From the NCBI GenBank assembly GCA_017517965.1, contig JAFWXR010000037.1, positions 145,764 through 209,763 on the forward strand: DNA of 64,000 nt, read 5' to 3'. Every line of letters starts with the position of its first letter. The stretch's first letter is position 1. Below are positions 59,266-64,000 of the stretch, piece after piece. Both the position numbers and the translations under genes were made by a program. The notes beneath the pieces were generated by a model. That model did no database searches, was not told where the DNA came from, and was given only the letters and a program-made list of their open reading frames with translations. This DNA comes from Clostridia bacterium. GTDB taxonomy: Bacteria; Bacillota; Clostridia; Oscillospirales; Feifaniaceae.

Positions 59266-59875
59266 AATCTGTATATTTTCTTACACGAAGCGGGATACCC
59301 ATTTCGTCTGCAAGTTTTTTACATTCCTCTATATCCTCTGCAGGAATCACGTCAACGACAGAGAGGACTACCTTTACATTATCGCATGTTTTACATTCTT
59401 TTGCAAATTTAAGCATTGCATCAAACGCCTTTTCACCGAAAGCAGGTACACACAGCTCGTTATATTTTTCTGCCGTATGCTGATTTAAACTGATGCTGAC
59501 CGTGTCAACGAGTGAGCAGATTTCCTCTGCCGTCGGCTTTCCGTTTAAAAGGTCGGACAGACCGTTGGTGTTAAGGCGAATGGGCAGACCCAGTTTTTCT
59601 TTGATGTAACTGCAGGTCATAACAAAATTTTTGTAGGCCGCCGTCGGCTCACCGTAACCGCAGAAGATTATTTCACCCTTGTAGTCGGAAAAATCAAAAG
59701 CGTCTATTGCCGATTTTATCTCGTCAAACGAGGGGGCGTGCCCCTCAAACCAGAGGGTAGAAGCATCACCCACCGAGTCACCGTTGTTTCGTATGCAGAA
59801 TTTGCATTTGCAGGGACAGGTGTTGGTTATGTTGAGATAAACGGAATTTTCAAATGTGTATAAAATATCAGCCAT
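59264..59875 (-). CDS. Radical SAM protein, TatD-associated type
   Basis: 203 residues. The N-terminal VYLNITNTCPCKCKFCIRNNGD holds the CxxxCxxC cluster motif of radical SAM enzymes. It is followed by IIFCGYGEPTAAY and LNTNGLSD, and the sequence ends soon after the barrel (no extra C-terminal cluster domain). It resembles the short family often found near tatD genes in Firmicutes. The substrate is unknown. Here it is third in an operon with pyridoxal kinase and an ECF S component, 2 bp after the latter. The TGA stop is part of the neighbouring repeat. Confidence 0.8.
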   Translation of the reverse strand: MADILYTFENSVYLNITNTCPCKCKFCIRNNGDSVGDASTLWFEGHAPSFDEIKSAIDAFDFSDYKGEIIFCGYGEPTAAYKNFVMTCSYIKEKLGLPIRLNTNGLSDLLNGKPTAEEICSLVDTVSISLNQHTAEKYNELCVPAFGEKAFDAMLKFAKECKTCDNVKVVLSVVDVIPAEDIEECKKLADEMGIPLRVRKYTD

Positions 59876-59877
59876 AA

Positions 59878-60333
59878 TTAAACTCTCCTGTGTTTGAGAA
59901 ACGTTGAAAAAATGTAGTAGATTATCGCACTTCCCACCGCCTGTACAAGCGAAAAGGGAAGGCTCAAAAGCGCACTTTCTGTCGAGAAAAGCATTGCTTC
60001 GGCAAGAAAATAGCCTGCCACCGTGATGACACCCGATAAAACGGGTGCAATTTTTTTATTTAAAATGAAGGGCAAAACATTCAGTGCCTTTATTATTGCC
60101 GTTGCAGGTGCCCACAGCGTTGCACCAGCCATAATGTCGGCAAATGCACCGCCGATTGCCGCCGCCGTCACCGCATAGGGCAGGGGAAGCATGGTCGATG
60201 CGAGATAAATCAGTGCGTCACCAAAGTGAACGTAGCCTGCATTTATCCCCGTCGGAATTTTTATAAAGGCGGTACAAACAGCAATAAGTGATGCAAAAAG
60301 TGCCGCCGTTACAAGTTTTTTCGTTTTGTTCAT
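59878..60333 (-). CDS. ECF transporter S component, probably for a B6 vitamer
   Basis: 151 residues with about five to six membrane segments; the N-terminal KKLVTAALFASLIAVCTAFIKIP and GYVHFGDALIYLASTMLPLPYAVTAAAIGGAFADIMAG are typical of ECF substrate-binding subunits. It overlaps the pyridoxal kinase gene by 4 bp, a context that supports a pyridoxine-type substrate (PdxU-like; inference). The shared EcfA and EcfT energising subunits are not in the window. Confidence 0.8.
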   Translation of the reverse strand: MNKTKKLVTAALFASLIAVCTAFIKIPTGINAGYVHFGDALIYLASTMLPLPYAVTAAAIGGAFADIMAGATLWAPATAIIKALNVLPFILNKKIAPVLSGVITVAGYFLAEAMLFSTESALLSLPFSLVQAVGSAIIYYIFSTFLKHRRV

Positions 60334-61139
60334 ATGAGCATCCCCAAATATTTCTGAAAATTCACACCGTCGTTTCTGTCGGTATTCTCGGCGTAGGTGT
60401 CGGCAACCGCTTTGCTTATGAAATCACCTGCAAGACGTGTTGCGCTGATAACGTCAAGCCCCTTTACGACGCCGCCACACAGCGTTGATGAAAACAAGTC
60501 ACCCGTACCCGAGTAACTGCCCCCGTACATAACGTTGGTGACGGGTGTAATTTCATCCTTTGTGACAACGAGGTTTGTTGCGTGATCACCGTCACGCAGT
60601 CCCGTCACGATAACAGTATGAAGCGGTCCTGATATGAGCTTTTTTGCACTCTGTCCTATTATATCAAGATTACTGAGAGTGGTGTAATCCTCACCCGTCA
60701 TGATTGCAAGCTCGGTTAAATTCGGTGTGATAATATTTGCATGCTTTGCAAGGGCACACACCTTTTTGCACATTTCGTCGTTATACGTGGAATAGATTTT
60801 GCCGTCATCAGCCATAACGGGGTCGCACACGAAAAGGGTGTCCTCTTTCATAAATGCCGTTACAAAATGGCGTATTTTTTCAATCTGCTCGGCACTTGCG
60901 CAGTAGCCCGTTAAAATGGCGTCAAAATGGGCATCAAGTTTTTTCCACTCGTCGATAAAACCGTCCATAAGGTCGGTACAGTCGTGGCACAGAAAACTCT
61001 CATACCCCGTCTGATTTGACAGCACCGCAGTAGGCAGGGGATTGCACTCAATACCCATTGCGGATATGACGGGAAGAGCCGCCGTCAGCGAACAGCGCCC
61101 AAACCCCGATATGTCGTTTATAACTGCAATTTTCTTCAT
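60330..61139 (-). CDS. pdxY: Pyridoxal/pyridoxamine kinase
   Basis: 269 residues of the ribokinase-like fold: N-terminal INDISGFGRCSLTAALPVISAMGIEC, the segment FVCDPVMADDGKIY, ITPNLTELAIMTGE and the anion-hole/catalytic GGSYSGTGDLFSS with the catalytic Asp. It phosphorylates B6 vitamers to make PLP. The gene is preceded by a minus-strand R1 repeat whose end GTGAGGACGC gives the RBS directly before ATG. PdxK versus PdxY naming is by resemblance. Confidence 0.88.
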   Translation of the reverse strand: MKKIAVINDISGFGRCSLTAALPVISAMGIECNPLPTAVLSNQTGYESFLCHDCTDLMDGFIDEWKKLDAHFDAILTGYCASAEQIEKIRHFVTAFMKEDTLFVCDPVMADDGKIYSTYNDEMCKKVCALAKHANIITPNLTELAIMTGEDYTTLSNLDIIGQSAKKLISGPLHTVIVTGLRDGDHATNLVVTKDEITPVTNVMYGGSYSGTGDLFSSTLCGGVVKGLDVISATRLAGDFISKAVADTYAENTDRNDGVNFQKYLGMLI

Positions 61140-61140
61140 G

Positions 61141-61257
61141 CGTCCTCACAAGTTCCGTATCAATCGCTTCCGTGTAAACACGGAAGCTTAATCACTCCAC
61201 TGCTCGTCCTTTTTCCCGTCACGACGCGTTTCACTTGCTTCGTGTCGGGAGCCCTGT
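61141..61257 (-). repeat. R1 repeat (minus strand), leader of the pyridoxal kinase operon
   Basis: Read on the minus strand it runs from ACAGGGCTCCC to GTGAGGACGC. Its internal stems differ (GCTTCCGTG-TTTA-CACGGAAGC), but start and end match the plus-strand R1 copies. Confidence 0.82.
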
Positions 61258-61300
61258 TTTGCTCACTTACAGACTTTGCAGTTGTTAATTGGTCTTGAAA

Positions 61301-62470
61301 TTATTTTAATATATTGCTTTCTTTTATCGCATTTACTGCTTCGTTAAGTTTTTCGGGAGGTAAAACGAGCGCAAAACGCACGTAACCCTCACCCCTCGGG
61401 CCGAAGGATATGCCGGGCGTTGCGATAACGCCTGCTTTTTTTGCAAGTTCTTCACAGAAAAGCTTTGAATCGGTATAACCGCAGGGCAACGGTGCCCATA
61501 CGAACATCGTGCCGTCACTGTCGGGTATATCCCAGCCAAGTTTTCTCAACCCTCCGCACAGGGCGTCACGCCTGCACTGATATTCTGCACACTGCTCCTT
61601 AACACACTCTCTCGGGCCTTTAAGTGCGGCGATTGCCGCCTTCTGAATGGGTGTAAACATACCGAAATCGTACTGTGAACGGAGTAACTTCATAGCGTCA
61701 ATTATCTGCTTGTTGCCGATAAGGAACGATATTCTCGCCCCCGTCACGTTAAACGACTTTGAAAGTGAGAAAAATTCGGCACCAACCTCCATAGCACCGT
61801 CAAGTGACAGGAAGGAAAAACCCTCTCTTCCGTCAAATATGATGTCGGAGTAGGCGTTGTCGTTTATGACGATAAAATTATACTTTTTGGCATAGCGTAT
61901 AACCTCCTCATACACCTCTCTGGGTGCTGCCGCACCGACGGGGTTTGAGGGGTAGGAGAGCACGATATAACGCGTTCTCTTTAACAAATCTTCGGGGAGT
62001 AAGTCGAGCCTCGGCATAAAGCCGTATTCCTTTACAATCGGATAATACTGAATATCCGCCTCACCGAAATATGCACCTGCCTCGAATGCGGGATACCCAG
62101 GGTCGGGCAGAAGCACAACGTCGTCCTTATTGCAGATTGCCATACCGAGATGGCCCATACCCTCCTGCGAACCGTTGACCGCCGTGATAATGTCGGGCGT
62201 CAGCGTAACGCCGAAGCGGTCTTTATAGTAAGAGCATACCGCCTCCAAAAGCTCGTCACTCTCACGAAGGGAATAACGCCAGTTTACAGGGTCTTTCGCA
62301 CTTTCGGTAAGAGCATCGATAACGTGCTGAGGTGGCGTAAAATCGGGCGTACCGATAAAGAGGTTGTAAACCTTCCTTCCCTCTTTTTCGAGGCCTTCAC
62401 GAACTTCGTTAAGTGAGGCAAATATGCCTGTTTCAAAATGATTTAATCTTTTTGCGGGTCTGATTTCCAT
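61301..62470 (-). CDS. PLP-dependent aminotransferase, class I/II
   Basis: 389 residues of fold type I. The PLP-lysine lies in SLSKSFNVTGARISF; other conserved parts are NLFIGTPDFTPPQHV, NGSQEGMGHLGMA, DPGYPAFEAGAYF, SYPSNPVGA, NDNAYSDIIFDG and the substrate-carboxylate Arg in GYVRFALV. It resembles LL-diaminopimelate and related aminotransferases, but the true substrate is uncertain. It is divergent from deoD across a shared inverted repeat. Confidence 0.85.
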   Translation of the reverse strand: MEIRPAKRLNHFETGIFASLNEVREGLEKEGRKVYNLFIGTPDFTPPQHVIDALTESAKDPVNWRYSLRESDELLEAVCSYYKDRFGVTLTPDIITAVNGSQEGMGHLGMAICNKDDVVLLPDPGYPAFEAGAYFGEADIQYYPIVKEYGFMPRLDLLPEDLLKRTRYIVLSYPSNPVGAAAPREVYEEVIRYAKKYNFIVINDNAYSDIIFDGREGFSFLSLDGAMEVGAEFFSLSKSFNVTGARISFLIGNKQIIDAMKLLRSQYDFGMFTPIQKAAIAALKGPRECVKEQCAEYQCRRDALCGGLRKLGWDIPDSDGTMFVWAPLPCGYTDSKLFCEELAKKAGVIATPGISFGPRGEGYVRFALVLPPEKLNEAVNAIKESNILK

Positions 62471-62499
62471 AATAATTTCCTTAAAATAAAATATATATA

Positions 62500-62546
62500 A
62501 GTATAAAACTCTATTATTTATTTGTCAAATGATTTATAATAGAGTT
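62500..62546. promoter_or_regulatory. Divergent promoter region with an 11-bp inverted repeat
   Basis: Minus strand: TTGACA (62528 to 62523), 17 bp, TATACT (62505 to 62500) for the aminotransferase. Plus strand: TATAAT at 62535 for deoD, -35 unclear. The perfect repeat AACTCTATTAT (62507-62517) / ATAATAGAGTT (62536-62546) overlaps both promoters and could be an operator. Confidence 0.6.
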
Positions 62547-62563
62547 ATAAAGGAGGAATGATT

Positions 62564-63271
62564 ATGAATTATCCTACACCTCATATAAATGCTTCGCCCG
62601 ATGATTTTGCAAAAACCGTGCTTATGCCGGGCGATCCGCTTCGTGCAAAATTCATTGCGGAGAATTTTCTCCAAAATGCAAAACTTGTAAATAACGTTCG
62701 TGGCATACAGGGCTATACGGGCGACTATAACGGCACAAGGGTGTCTGTTATGGCAAGCGGTATGGGTATGCCGTCAATGGGCATATACAGTTATGAACTT
62801 TATAACTTTTTCGGCGTTGACAATATAATCAGAATAGGCTCTGCAGGTGCGATGCAGGAAAATATCAGGGTGCGTGACATCGTTATCGGAATGGGTGCCT
62901 GCACCAATTCAAACTATGCCTCACAGTATAATCTGCCGGGCACGTTTGCACCCGTCTGCAGTTATGAACTTTTGAAAAAATGCACCGAAACGGCGCAGGA
63001 TATGGGTTTAAGATACCACGTGGGCAACCTTCTTTCGTCAGACACCTTCTACGGCGGCGATTCTTCTGCCTTTGCAAAAATGGGCGTAATGGCGGTTGAA
63101 ATGGAGGCGGCGGCACTCTATATGAATGCGCTTGCCTGCGGTAAAAATGCACTTGCAATATGCACCGTTTCCGACCATCTTATAACAGGCGAGGCAACTA
63201 CTGCAGAAGAAAGGCAGACTTCGTTTACCGATATGATGACGCTTGCACTCAAAACGGTGGAAAAACTATGA
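62564..63271 (+). CDS. deoD: Purine nucleoside phosphorylase (DeoD type)
   Basis: 235 residues of the hexameric PNP family: TPHINASPDDFAKTVLMPGDPLRAKFIAE (phosphate-binding GDP.R), MGMPSMGIYSYEL, RIGSAGAMQ, the substrate-site VMAVEMEAAALYM and CTVSDHLITGE. It splits purine nucleosides with phosphate. ATG 62564 is preferred to ATG 62558 because AGGAGG lies 7 nt before the former and only 1-2 nt before the latter. It overlaps deoB by 4 bp, forming a nucleoside catabolism unit. Confidence 0.95.
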   Translation: MNYPTPHINASPDDFAKTVLMPGDPLRAKFIAENFLQNAKLVNNVRGIQGYTGDYNGTRVSVMASGMGMPSMGIYSYELYNFFGVDNIIRIGSAGAMQENIRVRDIVIGMGACTNSNYASQYNLPGTFAPVCSYELLKKCTETAQDMGLRYHVGNLLSSDTFYGGDSSAFAKMGVMAVEMEAAALYMNALACGKNALAICTVSDHLITGEATTAEERQTSFTDMMTLALKTVEKL

Positions 63272-64000
63272 AAAGGGTATTTATAATCGTGCTTGATTCG
63301 CTTGGGATAGGTCAGCTTCCCGACTGTGAGGCGTTTGGCGACAAAAACTGTAATACGCTTGCGAGGATTGCAAAATCAGAATATTTTAAAGCAGATAATC
63401 TTATAAAAATGGGGCTCGGCAATATTGACGGGGTGGATTTGACAAAATGCGAAAATCCGACTGCGGCGGTGGCACGTCTTGCCGAAAAGTCAATGGGAAA
63501 GGATACTACAATCGGCCATTGGGAGATAGCGGGTATTGTATCCCCGACACCGATGCCGACTTATCCTGACGGCTTTCCTGACGAGATAATAAAAGAGTTT
63601 TCACAAAAAACAGGTCGTGGTATACTCTGCAACAAGCCATATTCGGGCACCGAAGCGATAAAGGACTACGGACGTGAGCATATAAAAACGGGGGATCTTA
63701 TAGTTTACACCTCGGCAGACAGCGTTTTTCAGATAGCGGCACACGAGGACGTAATCCCCATTGAAACGCTTTACGAATATTGCCGTATTGCCCGTGAAAT
63801 GCTTGTTGGTGAGCATGCGGTAGGGCGTGTAATAGCAAGGCCCTTTACAGGCAAATATCCCGATTTTACGAGGACTTCCAACAGACACGACTTTTCGCTT
63901 GTGCCACCCCGTGAAACCCTGCTTGATGCGGTAAGTTCTGCGGGGATGACGGTCTACGCAATAGGCAAGATAAACGACATTTTTGCAGGAAAAGGCGTTA
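63268..64000 (+). CDS. deoB: Phosphopentomutase, N-terminal part (runs off the window)
   Basis: 244 codons are visible. The alkaline phosphatase-superfamily start RVFIIVLDSLGIGQLPDCEAFGD holds the first metal Asp, and the phospho-acceptor Thr lies in MGKDTTIGHWEIAGI. It also shows CNKPYSGTEAIKDYG, VYTSADSVFQIAAHE and RTSNRHDFSL. It interconverts (deoxy)ribose 1- and 5-phosphates, following DeoD. The C-terminal metal-site residues lie beyond base 64000. Confidence 0.95.
   Translation, partial: MKRVFIIVLDSLGIGQLPDCEAFGDKNCNTLARIAKSEYFKADNLIKMGLGNIDGVDLTKCENPTAAVARLAEKSMGKDTTIGHWEIAGIVSPTPMPTYPDGFPDEIIKEFSQKTGRGILCNKPYSGTEAIKDYGREHIKTGDLIVYTSADSVFQIAAHEDVIPIETLYEYCRIAREMLVGEHAVGRVIARPFTGKYPDFTRTSNRHDFSLVPPRETLLDAVSSAGMTVYAIGKINDIFAGKGV

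Overview
The window is a stretch of chromosome from a low-to-mid GC endospore-forming Firmicute, most likely an uncultured gut-type Clostridia of the Oscillospirales/Ruminococcaceae kind. The evidence is the gene set (spoIIE, a SpoVB-like flippase, hisS-aspS, a GldA/F/G-like ABC operon with a DUF4340 protein, PolA without a proofreading site, luxS, a DUF1846 protein, SLH-anchored surface protein), Gram-positive ribosome binding sites, and TTGACA-17-TATAAT promoters. The exact genus cannot be fixed from sequence alone.

Layout. 1-6896: hisS (partial)-aspS followed by a four-gene ABC export operon. 6958-13706: prs, prmA (-), spoIIE, a 53-aa membrane protein, dus (-) and an NSS-family sodium symporter, separated by clear terminators. 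13829-20554: polA-rimI-tsaD, then luxS-copA; copA may also encode a CopZ-like chaperone from an internal start. 20661-21015: tRNA-Thr (-), tRNA-Met and tRNA-Glu (+) transcribed divergently. 21163-28868: tcdA (-), then a TetR regulator with inverted repeats in its leader and a 1989-residue SLH-anchored vWA/MucBP surface protein. 29767-33267: alpha/beta hydrolase, membrane-anchored MurF-like ligase, D-Ala-D-Ala ligase. 33485-52391: a co-directional phage-structural block. 52551-64000: DUF1846, larA-rluD (-), SpoVB-like flippase, mscS-mscL (-), a pyridoxal kinase / ECF S-component / radical SAM operon (-), an aminotransferase (-), and deoD-deoB (partial).

The phage-like block has the order terminase, portal, scaffold, coat, connector, gp10-like hub, tail protein, holin, M23 endolysin, ejection-like proteins. 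This resembles a P22-type short-tailed virion. I see no integrase, repressor or replication initiator other than a DUF4373 protein, although housekeeping genes on both sides show that the whole locus is visible. Its intergenic gaps are filled with the same small interspersed repeats found in the rest of the window, yet the ORFs are open. This suggests long residence and possibly domestication (inference). Two groups of AT-rich membrane-protein cargo genes sit inside or at the end of it.

The most unusual feature is the repeat landscape. (1) Seven copies of a ~160-190 bp element are built as a string of short hairpins joined by the heptamer ATGAATT or its complement; stem sequences change between copies but pairing is kept. 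(2) A second string of hairpins uses the heptamer GCGATAT as joiner. (3) A ~117-bp element (called R1 here) has a covarying stem and ends in a GTGAGGACGA box that becomes the ribosome binding site of the next gene. (4) AATTCGGAATT-type repeats supply the last codons and stop of many genes. The oriented elements (1) and (3) always point with the transcription around them, which favours a role in RNA.
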